Notes: generated from the sequence alone by a model not told the origin. A stretch of DNA of 64,000 nt from Rheinheimera sp. MM224 (GCF_947090785.1 NZ_OX352320.1:2294001-2358000); one strand, 5' to 3'; shown: positions 26,237 to 35,060, counted from the first letter of the stretch. Program-made: numbers and translations.

Positions 26237-27883
26237 CTACATATTCGGATAGTTTGGACCGCCAGCACCTTCAGGTGTCACCCAGGTGATGTTCTGGCGT
26301 GGGTCTTTGATATCGCAGGTTTTACAATGAATACAGTTCTGCGCATTAATTTGCAGCCGTGGCTGATTATTTTCCTCAACTATCTCGTAGACACCTGCCG
26401 GGCAATAACGCTGTGCAGGTTCATCATACAAAGCTAAGTTCACAGCCACAGGAATAGAAGCGTCAGCCAGTTTTAAATGGCAAGGCTGATCTTCTTCATG
26501 ATTGGTGTTGGATAAATACACCGACGACAAACGGTCAAAGCTCAATTGATTGTCTGGTTTGGCATACGGAATTTTTGGCGCTTCGGCCGCTGTTCTTAAC
26601 GTCAAATGATCAACAGTGTTATCTTTTAACGTGAAGGGCAGTTTACCGGCGAAGATATTCTGATCCAGTGTATTAAAAGCGCCACCCCAGAATGAACCAA
26701 ATTTATGCATAGCAGGGCCAAAGTTGCGGCTTCTGAACAACTCATCAAATAACCAGCTTTGCTTGAAATGCTCAGCAAATTCAGTGAGATCAGCACCGGT
26801 TTTGTCGTGCTGCAACGCCGCAAAAATAGTTTCAGCAGCCAGCATGCCGGATTTCATCGCGGTATGGTTGCCTTTAATTTTGGCAAAGTTCAGTGTGCCC
26901 GCATCGCAACCGACCAAAACACCACCAGGGAAGGTCATTTTAGGCAAGCTATTCAGGCCACCTTTAGCAATAGCGCGTGCGCCATAAGATACACGTTTTC
27001 CGCCTTGCAGGTACTGTTTAATGACAGGATGCTGTTTGTAACGTTGAAACTCTTCAAAAGGACTCAGATGTGGATTGCTGTAGTTCAAATCAACGATTAA
27101 ACCGACCACAATCTGCTGGCTTTCGGCGTGATACAAATAACCGCCACCGCTGGTATCTTGTTGCAATGGCCAGCCAGCGCTGTGCACCACTAAGCCTTGT
27201 TGATGCTGCTCTGCCGGCACATCCCAGATTTCTTTAAAACCCAGTGCATAATGTTGAGGAGAACAGTCTTTATCCAGCTCAAAACGTGCAATCAGCTCTT
27301 TACCTAAATGGCCACGGCAGCCTTCAGCAAAGACAGTGTATTTACCACGAAGCTCCATAGCAGGGACATAGCTGTCTTTCTGACTGCCATCATGGGCAAC
27401 GCCCATTTCACCCGTAATCACACCTTTGACTATGTCATCTTCAATCAGTAACTCTGCAGCAGTAAAACCAGGGAAAATTTCTACACCCAGTTGTTCGGCC
27501 TGAGTTGCTAACCAGCGGCATAAGTTGCCGATAGACACAATGTAGTTGCCTTCATTGTGCATGGTTTTTGGAACCAGAAAATTAGGCAGTTTTTGAGAGT
27601 CGGTTTCATTTTTTAACAGATAAATATGGTCATGCGTAACCGAAGCGGTCACGGGGGCCTGCATTTTTTGCCAGTCAGGGAATAATTCATTCAAAGCGCG
27701 GGGTTCAAATACAGCGCCGGATAAAATATGGGCGCCAACTTCAGAGCCTTTTTCGACAACACATAAGCTTATTTCAGTGCCCGCTGTTTTGGCCTGTTGA
27801 GCTAAGCGGATAGCTGTTGATAAGCCCGCAGGGCCCGCACCAACTATCACTACATCAAATTCCATCGACTCACGTTCAACCAC
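26237..27883 (-). CDS. Electron-transfer flavoprotein-ubiquinone oxidoreductase
   Basis: Passes electrons from reduced ETF to ubiquinone, linking acyl-CoA and branched-chain amino acid dehydrogenases to the respiratory chain. It is a membrane-associated flavoprotein with FAD-binding GAGPAGLSTA at the N-terminus, VEKGSEVGAHILSG, and a C-terminal 4Fe-4S cluster site (RYCPAG plus CIHCKTCDI) with the closing PNYPNM. The listed start is GTG at 27883, five bases after GAGG; an ATG at 27865 is the alternative and gives MEFDVVIVG. It is divergent from etfB-etfA with two palindromic operators between, so co-regulation is likely. Confidence 0.95.
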   Translation of the reverse strand: MVERESMEFDVVIVGAGPAGLSTAIRLAQQAKTAGTEISLCVVEKGSEVGAHILSGAVFEPRALNELFPDWQKMQAPVTASVTHDHIYLLKNETDSQKLPNFLVPKTMHNEGNYIVSIGNLCRWLATQAEQLGVEIFPGFTAAELLIEDDIVKGVITGEMGVAHDGSQKDSYVPAMELRGKYTVFAEGCRGHLGKELIARFELDKDCSPQHYALGFKEIWDVPAEQHQQGLVVHSAGWPLQQDTSGGGYLYHAESQQIVVGLIVDLNYSNPHLSPFEEFQRYKQHPVIKQYLQGGKRVSYGARAIAKGGLNSLPKMTFPGGVLVGCDAGTLNFAKIKGNHTAMKSGMLAAETIFAALQHDKTGADLTEFAEHFKQSWLFDELFRSRNFGPAMHKFGSFWGGAFNTLDQNIFAGKLPFTLKDNTVDHLTLRTAAEAPKIPYAKPDNQLSFDRLSSVYLSNTNHEEDQPCHLKLADASIPVAVNLALYDEPAQRYCPAGVYEIVEENNQPRLQINAQNCIHCKTCDIKDPRQNITWVTPEGAGGPNYPNM

Positions 27884-27995
27884 AACAACCTCAACTTATC
27901 CATCTTTTTTGTCTGGCTTTTTGCCTTGTTCTGCTGATGGATGATTATCTTGACATAAAATTCATAACTTCTGCTGTTTGCTAGGGTATTTCAGG

Positions 27996-28011
27996 TTGAC
28001 GTTAACGTCAA
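27996..28011. promoter_or_regulatory. Palindromic operator 1 between ETF-QO and etfB (LiuR-like)
   Basis: Perfect 16-base palindrome TTGACGTTAACGTCAA. It resembles the MerR-type LiuR operator described for fatty-acid and branched-chain amino acid regulons in gammaproteobacteria; the assignment is from memory and inferred. Confidence 0.65.
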
Positions 28012-28045
28012 CAGTAAGTAGATTGATGACCTGGAAAGAATCAGC

Positions 28046-28061
28046 TTTACCTTAACGTCAA
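28046..28061. promoter_or_regulatory. Palindromic operator 2 (imperfect copy)
   Basis: TTTACCTTAACGTCAA matches operator 1 at 14 of 16 bases and lies exactly 50 bases from it. Confidence 0.55.
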
Positions 28062-28096
28062 CTTAGTGCTGAGTATAGCGGCCGAATGGGGTTTTT

Positions 28097-28846
28097 ATGA
28101 AGATTTTAGTACCGGTCAAGCGGGTCATAGATTACAACGTCAAAGTACGGGTAAAGGCCGATCAAAGCGGTGTGGATTTAGCTAACGTAAAAATGGCATT
28201 AAATCCGTTTTGTGAAATTGCGGTAGAAGAAGCGGTGCGTTTAAAAGAAGCTGGCATTGCAACAGAAGTGGTGGTGGTTTCTATTGGTCCAGCTGCAGTG
28301 CAGGAGCAACTGCGTACCGCTTTAGCCTTAGGCGCCGATCGTGCATTGCAGATTGATACCGAATTGAGTTTAGATTCGCTGCAAGTGGCAAAATTATTAA
28401 GCAAAGTTGTGGCTGACGAGCAGCCGCAATTGGTGATTTTAGGTAAACAAGCCATAGACTCAGATAACAACCAGACAGGCCAGATGCTGGCTGCATTAAC
28501 TGGTATGGGTCAGGGCACTTTTGCGTCGAAAGTCGTAGTGGCCGATGGCAAAGTAAAAGTAACCCGCGAAATAGACGGCGGTTTACAGCAAGTGGAATTG
28601 AGCTTACCTGCAGTAGTATCGACAGACTTGCGCTTAAACGAGCCACGTTATGCGTCACTGCCTAACATTATGAAGGCTAAGAAAAAACCTTTGGATGTGA
28701 AAGCGGCCGACAGCTACGGTGTGAACTTAAGTTCTAACGTGACTACCGTCAAAGTAACAGCCCCTGCAAGTCGCAAAGCTGGTGTAGTTGTCAGCTCTGT
28801 GGATGAGTTAGTTGCCAAATTAAAACAAGAAGCGAAGGTGATCTGA
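28097..28846 (+). CDS. etfB: Electron-transfer flavoprotein beta subunit
   Basis: The AMP-binding subunit of the ETF heterodimer, which accepts electrons from acyl-CoA dehydrogenases. The 249 residues begin [14 protein letters not shown] and contain the ETF-beta signature region ([21 protein letters not shown]), split here as [13 protein letters not shown] and IMKAKKKPL. Its stop codon overlaps the etfA start (TGATG), so subunit synthesis is coupled. Regulated with the divergent ETF-QO gene by the palindromic operators upstream (inference). Confidence 0.97.
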   Translation: MKILVPVKRVIDYNVKVRVKADQSGVDLANVKMALNPFCEIAVEEAVRLKEAGIATEVVVVSIGPAAVQEQLRTALALGADRALQIDTELSLDSLQVAKLLSKVVADEQPQLVILGKQAIDSDNNQTGQMLAALTGMGQGTFASKVVVADGKVKVTREIDGGLQQVELSLPAVVSTDLRLNEPRYASLPNIMKAKKKPLDVKAADSYGVNLSSNVTTVKVTAPASRKAGVVVSSVDELVAKLKQEAKVI

Positions 28847-29772
28847 TGGCCATTTTAGTTATTGCAGAACACAACAATCAGAGCCTGAAGGCTGATACTC
28901 ATAAAGCAGTAAAAGCAGCCAGCCAAATTGGCGGCGATATCCATTTGTTAGTGGCAGGTTTTAACTCTGCAGCTGCCGCAGCAGAAGCTGCCACTTTGGC
29001 GGGTGTGAGCAAGGTATTGCATGCGGATGCAGCAGCTTATCAGCACCAACTGGCTGAAAATATCAGTTTGCTGGTAACAGAACTGGCGAAGGATTATCAG
29101 CATGTAGTAGCCAGCGCGACGACTAACGGTAAAAACTTTCTACCCCGGGTCGCCGCTTTATTAGACGTCGCACAAATTTCAGATGTCATAGCCATTGAAA
29201 GTGCCGATACCTTTGTGCGTCCTGTGTACGCTGGTAATGCGATAGCAACTGTAAAAAGCAGCGATGCTATTAAAGTGCTGACCGTGCGCTCTGCAGCTTT
29301 TGATGCTGTGGATACAGGCAACAACGCAGCTATTGAAAGTATCAGTGTCAGTAAAGATGCTGGCGTATCGAGTTTTGTCAGTGAAGAGCTGACGAAATCA
29401 GAGCGTCCTGAACTGACGGCAGCTAAGGTCATCATCTCTGGTGGCCGTGGTATGCAAAATGGCGAAAACTTCGCGCTATTAAACGGTATTGCTGACAAGC
29501 TAAATGCGGCTATTGGTGCGTCACGTGCTGCGGTGGACGCGGGTTTCGTGCCAAACGATATGCAGGTAGGCCAGACAGGTAAAATTGTTGCGCCAGATTT
29601 GTATATAGCTGTGGGTATTTCCGGTGCTATTCAGCATTTGGCCGGTATGAAAGACTCTAAAGTGATAGTAGCTATCAACAAAGACCCGGAAGCGCCTATT
29701 TTCCAGGTGGCGGATTACGGTCTGGTCGGCGATTTGTTTGCTATTTTGCCTGAGTTGGAAGCTAAGATTTAA
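28846..29772 (+). CDS. etfA: Electron-transfer flavoprotein alpha subunit
   Basis: The FAD-binding subunit of ETF. The N-terminal half (1 to about 190) is the ETF fold shared with the beta subunit. The C-terminal FAD domain holds ISGGRGMQNGEN, GFVPNDMQVGQTGKIVAP and the SGAIQHLAGM segment. The 308-residue length is normal. It follows etfB with a one-base overlap and ends before a strong terminator. Confidence 0.97.
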   Translation: MAILVIAEHNNQSLKADTHKAVKAASQIGGDIHLLVAGFNSAAAAAEAATLAGVSKVLHADAAAYQHQLAENISLLVTELAKDYQHVVASATTNGKNFLPRVAALLDVAQISDVIAIESADTFVRPVYAGNAIATVKSSDAIKVLTVRSAAFDAVDTGNNAAIESISVSKDAGVSSFVSEELTKSERPELTAAKVIISGGRGMQNGENFALLNGIADKLNAAIGASRAAVDAGFVPNDMQVGQTGKIVAPDLYIAVGISGAIQHLAGMKDSKVIVAINKDPEAPIFQVADYGLVGDLFAILPELEAKI

Positions 29773-29788
29773 CTTTTACCTTCACTCT

Positions 29789-29814
29789 AAAGAGGGCCTG
29801 CTTTGGCCCTCTTT
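29789..29814 (+). terminator. Terminator after etfBA
   Basis: AAAGAGGGCC / GGCCCTCTTT perfect stem, loop TGCTTT. Confidence 0.85.
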
Positions 29815-29953
29815 ACTCAAGTTAATAAATTGCTTACAAATTTCTGCTGTAACTCTCTTGTCCGCTTTGAATTCGATCTCTAAGATAGGCCACTAATGCG
29901 CTGTCGCAAGGCTTTTCGCCATTTGGGTGAGCAAGCTGTTCAGGAGATAAAAA

Positions 29954-30373
29954 ATGAAAAAAACGTTAACTCTGAGTTTGCTTGTGTTGTCATTAACAGG
30001 TTGTGCGACTGTACCAGCAGATAAAGACAATTTGGCAACGCAATTGGATGGTCCTTTAGCGCAACTGCAACTTGATACCCGCCAATTGCAGTTACGGCTG
30101 GAACGACTGACCGAAAACAAAGAATGCCAACAAGATAATCAATGTAAAGTCATAGGTGTTGGCGCACGCCCTTGTGGTGGACCGGACCAGTATTTGCTGT
30201 ACTCAACACTGCATACAGATGAAAAAATGTTAAGCTACACCAACGATCGTTACCAGAAGCTAAAAAAGCAGCAAAATGAAAAGCTTGGCTTAATGTCCAC
30301 TTGTCAGATGCTGATGCCTCCGGTCAGTGCTTGCATTGAAAATAAATGCGCTCTGGGTAACGCGACCCGCTGA
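29954..30373 (+). CDS. Small lipoprotein, unknown function
   Basis: A 139-residue predicted lipoprotein. The signal peptide MKKTLTLSLLVLSLTGC ends in the lipobox LTGC, followed by an alanine/proline linker and a heptad-like helix (DGPLAQLQLDTRQLQLRLER). The C-terminal part has five cysteines (residues near 58, 63, 74, 107 and 117-121) that could form disulfides. A clear GGAG lies 6-9 bases before the ATG. The gene ends about 20 bases before rmuC. The function is not recognised. Confidence 0.78.
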   Translation: MKKTLTLSLLVLSLTGCATVPADKDNLATQLDGPLAQLQLDTRQLQLRLERLTENKECQQDNQCKVIGVGARPCGGPDQYLLYSTLHTDEKMLSYTNDRYQKLKKQQNEKLGLMSTCQMLMPPVSACIENKCALGNATR

Positions 30374-30395
30374 CAGACTTAATGCAGAGAGGACC

Positions 30396-31898
30396 ATGAC
30401 CCCACAATCGTTATCTATTTTATTGATCCTTGTTGCAGTGGTGATGGTCTGTTGTCTCTGGGGGTTGTTGTATTGGCGCAGGCAGTCGAACGGTTTGCAA
30501 CAGCAATTGTCTTTATTACAAACCACAAGCCAGTTACAGGCTCAGCAAAGCCAGCATGATCAACAGTCGTTGCAGCAGGTTCAACAACAGCTGCAACAGG
30601 CTCAGGATGATTTTAAAGATTTAAGTTACCAGCAGCAAAAATACGCTGCAGAATTAGCCCGCAGTCAAAGCCAGTATCAGCAGGTGTCAGAACTCTGGAC
30701 TGAGTTAAAACAGCAACATCACTCACAGCAGCAGGACTATATGCAGCTGCAACGCGAACACAGCGCTTTGCAAATTAGTTTAAAAGAAAAGCAGCAGCAT
30801 TTTGCCGAGCAGCAGGCGTTACTACAAAACAGCAAACAACAACTCAGCCTTGAATTTCAGCAGCTTGCACAGCAAATTTTTGAAGACAAGTCGGTACGTT
30901 TCCAGGCCTCTAATCAAGAAGCGTTAAATAGCTTGCTGAATCCGTTTCGTTTGCAGTTAGACGCTTTCAAAAGCAAGGTGGAGGATATTCACCTGAAAGA
31001 CAGCCAGCAACAGGCGCTGTTAAATCACGAACTGCAGCATTTAAAAATCCTCAATCAGCAGATCACCGAAGAAGCCCATCAACTGGCTGTGGCATTAAAA
31101 GGCCAGAAAAAAACTCAAGGCAACTGGGGCGAATTGGTACTTGAAAATGTGCTGGAGCGTTCAGGTTTAAGAGCAGGTCAGGATTACCAGCGCGAGTTTT
31201 CAGTCACCCTGGAAGATGGCAATAAACTGCGGCCTGATTTAGTGGTGTTTTTACCCCAGGGTAAACATTTGATTATTGATGCCAAAGTATCCTTAAATGC
31301 CTATAGCCGTTATATCAATTCAGAAGACGATACAGAGCGTAAACTGGCGCTGCAGGAGCATGTAGCTTCGATGGCGGCCCGAATTAAAGAGCTGTCTGAC
31401 CGTAATTACCACAAGTTACCGGGCCTGAATTCACCCGATCTGGTATTTATGTTTGTGCCTATTGAGTCGGCTTTTGTTGAAGCGCTAAAAGCCGATGAGA
31501 CTTTGTTTCAGCAAGCGCTGAATCAGAATGTTTTGGTGGCGACACCAACCACGTTATTAACCAGCTTGAATATAGTGCGGCAGTTGTGGCGCTACGAAGA
31601 GCAGCATAAACACACGGCTGAACTGGCCAAACGTGCTGATGCGGTATTTAACAAACTCCGCACCTTTCTGACCACCTTTTTAAGAGTGAAAGAGAGCTTA
31701 AACAAAGCGCAGGAAGCCTATGAAACCGCAGAAAGTCAGCTGTACAAGGGCAGGGCGAACCTGGTGAAGCAGGTTAATGAGTTTAAAGATTTAACTCCTG
31801 CTATTCAAGCTGAGCTTCCGGAGTATTTTGTCGAAAAGTCTCAGATTGAGTTTGACTCAGAACCTTTGCCAGAGACAAAACCCTCGTCGGCTCCATAA
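30396..31898 (+). CDS. rmuC: DNA recombination protein RmuC
   Basis: Nuclease-fold protein that limits DNA inversions at short inverted repeats in E. coli. The 500-residue protein has an N-terminal membrane anchor (SILLILVAVVMVCCLWGLLY), a long glutamine-rich coiled coil (about 30-180) and the RmuC domain (GNWGELVLENVLERSGL, LIIDAKVSLNAYSRY, DLVFMFVPIESAF). The start at 30396 was chosen for its AGAGAGGA ribosome binding site; the open frame reaches 30327 inside the preceding lipoprotein gene. Confidence 0.94.
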   Translation: MTPQSLSILLILVAVVMVCCLWGLLYWRRQSNGLQQQLSLLQTTSQLQAQQSQHDQQSLQQVQQQLQQAQDDFKDLSYQQQKYAAELARSQSQYQQVSELWTELKQQHHSQQQDYMQLQREHSALQISLKEKQQHFAEQQALLQNSKQQLSLEFQQLAQQIFEDKSVRFQASNQEALNSLLNPFRLQLDAFKSKVEDIHLKDSQQQALLNHELQHLKILNQQITEEAHQLAVALKGQKKTQGNWGELVLENVLERSGLRAGQDYQREFSVTLEDGNKLRPDLVVFLPQGKHLIIDAKVSLNAYSRYINSEDDTERKLALQEHVASMAARIKELSDRNYHKLPGLNSPDLVFMFVPIESAFVEALKADETLFQQALNQNVLVATPTTLLTSLNIVRQLWRYEEQHKHTAELAKRADAVFNKLRTFLTTFLRVKESLNKAQEAYETAESQLYKGRANLVKQVNEFKDLTPAIQAELPEYFVEKSQIEFDSEPLPETKPSSAP

Positions 31899-31963
31899 AG
31901 CACTATGGAGCTTTGAGCTGTCAGGTTTATACTAACGGCCTTTTTTGATTGCAGAGAATTTCA

Positions 31964-33148
31964 GTGAGTACTTCAGATTTCAGCGCCTTTATCCAACTCC
32001 TTACACAAAAGCTTGAAAACAACAGCTGGCAAAAGCTGTTGTTAAGCAGTTATCAGGGCGAGGATGCAAGCTTAGTGCGAATTGAAGTACGGCCTGTGGT
32101 GTTAAAAGATGTCGCACATTTAAGTTTTTTATACCGGCATAAAACCCGGGATATCACCAAAAACTTTGTAGTGAGTGAAGGACTGCAACAGATCCAAAAT
32201 TTATTAGGCACAGATTTTAAAGCCGCTCATTTCACAGCGCTGGACAGCGAAACTCAATTGAGTGTCAGTAAAAAAGGCAAAGTGTTAAGCAGTACTAAAG
32301 CTATTAAGCAGCCTGCTGTCAGCCCAACGGCATTAACCCATGACAAAGAAAAACAACGTTTTCTTACCCTGGATCGGCCTTTTTTACAGCAGCTAGGAGT
32401 CACTGATACCCAGCAGAAGTTGGTGCCAGCCATGTCGCGTAAATGGAAGCAAATTAATAAGTTTGTCGAAGTATTCGATCGGGCTTTAAGTCAAACCGGC
32501 CTAAAACAAAAACCTGCAGTGCATATTGCCGATTTTGGTTCAGGCAAAGCCTACCTGACTTTTGCTGTGCATGATTACTTAACACATCAGTTAGGGCTTG
32601 ATGCCAAAGTAACAGGAGTGGAGCTGCGTCAGGAGCTGGTGGATTTATGTAACGGTGTGGCTTGTGATTTAAATTTGCAGGGCATTGGCTTTGAGCAGGG
32701 TGATGTGAAACATTTCCAGGCCAAAGGCATAGATGTGATGATAGCGCTGCACGCCTGCGATATAGCTACGGATTACGCTATTCATATGGGCATTCGCACA
32801 GGTGCTTCAATGATTATGTGTTCACCTTGTTGCCATAAACAACTGAGGCCGCAACTCATAAGCCCGCCATTGCTGCAACCTATGCTCAAACATGGCATTC
32901 ATTTAGGTGAACAAGCCGAAATGCTGACAGACAGTCTACGCGCCTTGCTTCTGGAGGCTTATGGGTATGACACTCAGGTCTTTGAATTTATCTCGCTGGA
33001 ACACACCAGCAAAAATAAAATGATCCTGGCGGTTAAAAGCCAAAAGCCTAAAAGCCGCGAACAGATTCTGACCCAGGTGCAACAAATCAAAACCTTCTAC
33101 GGTATACAGCAACATTGCCTGGAAGAGTTATTGTTGCAGTCTGAGTGA
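31964..33148 (+). CDS. SAM-dependent methyltransferase (Methyltransf_32-like)
   Basis: About 394 residues. The N-terminal 150 residues are poorly conserved. A C-terminal Rossmann methyltransferase domain follows, with motif I IADFGSGKAYLTFAVHDYL near residue 190, an acidic GVELRQELVDLCN at about 220, IALHACDIATDYAI near 265 and a cysteine-containing CSPCCHKQL at about 290. This arrangement is that of the GSTCD-like methyltransferase family; the substrate is unknown. The GTG at 31964 (MSTSDFS) was preferred over a TTG five codons upstream. Confidence 0.82.
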   Translation: MSTSDFSAFIQLLTQKLENNSWQKLLLSSYQGEDASLVRIEVRPVVLKDVAHLSFLYRHKTRDITKNFVVSEGLQQIQNLLGTDFKAAHFTALDSETQLSVSKKGKVLSSTKAIKQPAVSPTALTHDKEKQRFLTLDRPFLQQLGVTDTQQKLVPAMSRKWKQINKFVEVFDRALSQTGLKQKPAVHIADFGSGKAYLTFAVHDYLTHQLGLDAKVTGVELRQELVDLCNGVACDLNLQGIGFEQGDVKHFQAKGIDVMIALHACDIATDYAIHMGIRTGASMIMCSPCCHKQLRPQLISPPLLQPMLKHGIHLGEQAEMLTDSLRALLLEAYGYDTQVFEFISLEHTSKNKMILAVKSQKPKSREQILTQVQQIKTFYGIQQHCLEELLLQSE

Positions 33149-33556
33149 TGCAGACTCGTGCTTCTGTCTCAAAACGGAGCGGTCAACTACAACGCAGACG
33201 CGCCGTAGATACGTCCCTGTAGGCTCCTGTCCAGCATCCCTGCTGGACAGGGTCTGCTAACGTAGTAGCCCGACTGTTTCCTGAGATCTTCGGTATCGTC
33301 ACTTTGTGCTAAAAGCCGACATTGCCTGTACTACTGGGCGAATACACAGTGTTATCTGCTTTTACCAGAAACCAGGCACGCTTGGACAAACCAACAGGCA
33401 CATTTATTTGTTGCTGAAGAAGGAAAAACACTCTAATTTAGATACTTAGAGTGGACCAACCTAAAAATAACAGACCAGAGAAAAGAAATAATGTGCCTGC
33501 ACGCTTTGGAACTCGTCTTGCAGCACTTGACTGTAATTAATTGATTTTTATCAATA
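33149..33556. other. Intergenic stretch without a recognisable gene
   Basis: No coding frame was supported. It holds a palindromic repeat (33194-33257) and a small inverted repeat CACTCTAA / TTAGAGTG (33429-33453). The stretch leads into the first attC-like site. No integrase-like protein could be seen on either strand. Confidence 0.6.
33194..33257. repeat. Palindromic intergenic repeat
   Basis: Nested inverted repeats: outer GCAGAC / GTCTGC and inner CCTGTCCAGCA / TGCTGGACAGG (11 perfect pairs, loop TCCC). It resembles dispersed palindromic repeats of Alteromonas-type genomes. Confidence 0.6.
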
Positions 33557-33624
33557 AGTTAACAATGGTGTGCCATCTGGTAGAACCAGAGAAAGCGTGC
33601 CAGCACAATATACAAATGTTAAGT
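33557..33624 (+). repeat. attC: attC-like site 0 (before the first cassette)
   Basis: The left end AGTTAAC and right end GTTAAGT (fits GTTRRRY) bracket 68 bases that fold on an inner TCTGGT / ACCAGA hairpin and TGTGC / GCACA arms. It is more diverged than the sites downstream. Confidence 0.55.
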
Positions 33625-33628
33625 GAAT

Positions 33629-34201
33629 ATGACTAATCAATTCTATAAAGGCGATATTATTCGAACGAACCCTCAAGATAATTTCTGGGGGATAGCGGTT
33701 GTATTGTCTGAAAGTGAAAAAACTTCTGAATTCCATGCATTATGCCATATCGCGATAACGCCATTGGTTTATCAACACAAGGTTGAATTCGAAGAATTAG
33801 ATATTGCCAAACTTAGTGTATTGCAATTTACACGAGGAATTAGACTGACACCTGGAGAGGAGTCCTCACGAAGTGAAACATCCATAGGTGTCTATTTAAG
33901 AAAATTTAAAACTCCAGTGGATATTATCGGTAATGTTAATCCAGACTTTATTTACTCGGGTCCGCTACCATTTTCACCAGATTTCGGATTAGAAGTTAGT
34001 TGGCCTCTATGCGGTGCGGTGGCTCGTAGTCTTGGTATGGAGGCCCTCATCACCTGGCGCAGAATTTACGATAACGAGAACTTTCAAAAAGAAATTGAAG
34101 AATCAAAGCGTAAGCATGAGGCACTGATGTTGAAAATTAAAGAAGAAGAGCGTGAAAAAAGAAAAAATTCAAAGCTTAGAAAGCCATCAAAACCCACTTA
34201 A
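33629..34201 (+). CDS. Integron cassette gene 1, unknown (possibly immunity-protein-like)
   Basis: A 191-residue soluble protein in the first cassette. Residues 5-140 look like a compact beta-rich domain (YKGDIIRTNPQDNFWGIAVV, KTPVDIIGNVNPDFIYSG). The last 35 residues form a strongly charged helix (KEIEESKRKHEALMLKIKEE) with a basic tail. The opening resembles Imm26-type immunity proteins, but this is a weak impression. The ATG at 33629 starts 4 bases after the attC-like right end; a GTG at 33623 is possible. AT-rich codon use differs from the flanking core genes. Confidence 0.65.
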   Translation: MTNQFYKGDIIRTNPQDNFWGIAVVLSESEKTSEFHALCHIAITPLVYQHKVEFEELDIAKLSVLQFTRGIRLTPGEESSRSETSIGVYLRKFKTPVDIIGNVNPDFIYSGPLPFSPDFGLEVSWPLCGAVARSLGMEALITWRRIYDNENFQKEIEESKRKHEALMLKIKEEEREKRKNSKLRKPSKPT

Positions 34202-34336
34202 CAAGGCGTTGCAGCATCACTCCGGCACTTCGTGCCTCCGTTGGACAGTTTTTAAGTTGCGATTTTGTGGTTTTGCTACGCAAAAGTATTCCACAAAACC
34301 ACAACTTAAAAATTGCCGCTGAACTTGGCGTTATGT
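34196..34336 (+). repeat. attC: attC site 1 (long, 141 bases)
   Basis: Ends ACTTAAC and GTTATGT. The centre is a long inverted repeat of 22 bases with two mismatches, TTTTTAAGTTG... opposite ...CAACTTAAAAA, closing on TTTTGC / GCAAAA. It overlaps the stop codon of cassette gene 1. Confidence 0.75.
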
Positions 34337-34355
34337 GGCCTTATGAGAATCCGTC

Positions 34356-34646
34356 ATGTTGAACCCTTTCGGCACTAAAGCTAAATTGTTGCGAGAAGTA
34401 GAAGGACTTTGTCTCTTCAATGACAAGGGCTGGGGTGGAGACGCAAGCTCTCCTGAAGCAATAGAATCTGAAAGAAATAAAAGATTAGCCAAGATTCAGG
34501 ATTTAATATCAAGATTAAATGATTCGTCACTTCCACAAAGCTTTATTGCAGGAGTAGAAAGTGGAAAGATATGCAATGAACTTGAAGGTAAATATTACGA
34601 GTCATTAAAAGCTTATTTCAAAGGGAGTGGTAATAATGCCACATAA
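34356..34646 (+). CDS. Integron cassette gene 2, unknown
   Basis: A 96-residue soluble, mostly helical protein without a recognised family. A glycine/tryptophan stretch (DKGWGGDAS) is followed by charged helices (SERNKRLAKIQDLISRLN, ELEGKYYESLKAYFKG). It starts 20 bases after attC 1, and its stop codon lies in the left end of attC 2, the compact layout typical of cassettes. The AT-rich composition suggests transfer. Confidence 0.65.
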   Translation: MLNPFGTKAKLLREVEGLCLFNDKGWGGDASSPEAIESERNKRLAKIQDLISRLNDSSLPQSFIAGVESGKICNELEGKYYESLKAYFKGSGNNAT

Positions 34647-34715
34647 CAAGGCCAGGCACGTTCGCTTCGCTCGGACTCGCTGCTGCGCAGCTCGCCCGTG
34701 CTGGCAACGTTATGT
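34641..34715 (+). repeat. attC: attC site 2
   Basis: 75 bases from ACATAAC to GTTATGT with complementary arms AACAAGGCCAGGCACG and CCCGTGCTGGCAACGTT around a GC-rich hairpin region. Confidence 0.85.
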
Positions 34716-34733
34716 GTCGATCAGGATTGGTGC

Positions 34734-34976
34734 ATGGAAATAGACTACGAGAAAATTGGTAGTAAAGAAGAGCTGATTTCCCTTATAGGTAGACTTTGTG
34801 CTGAAGATACTTCTAATTGGGAAAATGTATCTACAGTATCGTTCCTTGAAGCGATGGCTGCTTGGTTGGAAAGCTCAGGTAATCTTTACAAAAACCTCAA
34901 ACTAGACACAGATTCAGAGGTTGCTAGCTGGCAAATATTTGCTGATGCAATTCAGGCTGCAACTATCTATGAATAA
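34734..34976 (+). CDS. Integron cassette gene 3, DUF7660-like
   Basis: An 80-residue acidic protein. The sequence MEIDYEKIGSKEELISLIGR, a central tryptophan and FLEAMAAWLES followed by a late WQIFADAI resembles the small DUF7660 family, often carried in integrons; this is a recollection and not verified. The function is unknown. The ATG at 34734 was chosen because the longer open frame from 34698 would start inside attC 2. It ends about 8 bases before attC 3. Confidence 0.68.
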   Translation: MEIDYEKIGSKEELISLIGRLCAEDTSNWENVSTVSFLEAMAAWLESSGNLYKNLKLDTDSEVASWQIFADAIQAATIYE

Positions 34977-34984
34977 TCAACAAC

Positions 34985-35060
34985 ACATAACAAGCAAAGG
35001 CAGCATCGCCCCTGCGGGGCTGGACCTCGCTGCGCTCGGCCGCTGCTTTGGGCGTTATAT
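34985..35060 (+). repeat. attC: attC site 3
   Basis: 76 bases from ACATAAC to GTTATAT. Arms AACAAGCAAAGGCAGC and GCTGCTTTGGGCGTT pair, and inner CCCCTGCGGGG and CTCGCTGCGCTCGG hairpins fold the centre. Confidence 0.85.

Noticed and set aside
33429..33453. CACTCTAA / TTAGAGTG inverted repeat as a terminator or mobile-element end
   Set aside because: Only eight pairs with a nine-base AT-rich loop, no T run, no target duplication.
33149..33556. Possible integron integrase or lost cassette upstream of the array
   Set aside because: No frame with tyrosine-recombinase motifs was seen on either strand, and no further attC pair with both ends could be drawn.
34698..34733. Longer start for cassette gene 3
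   Set aside because: It would place the start inside the attC stem; the ATG at 34734 fits the protein better.
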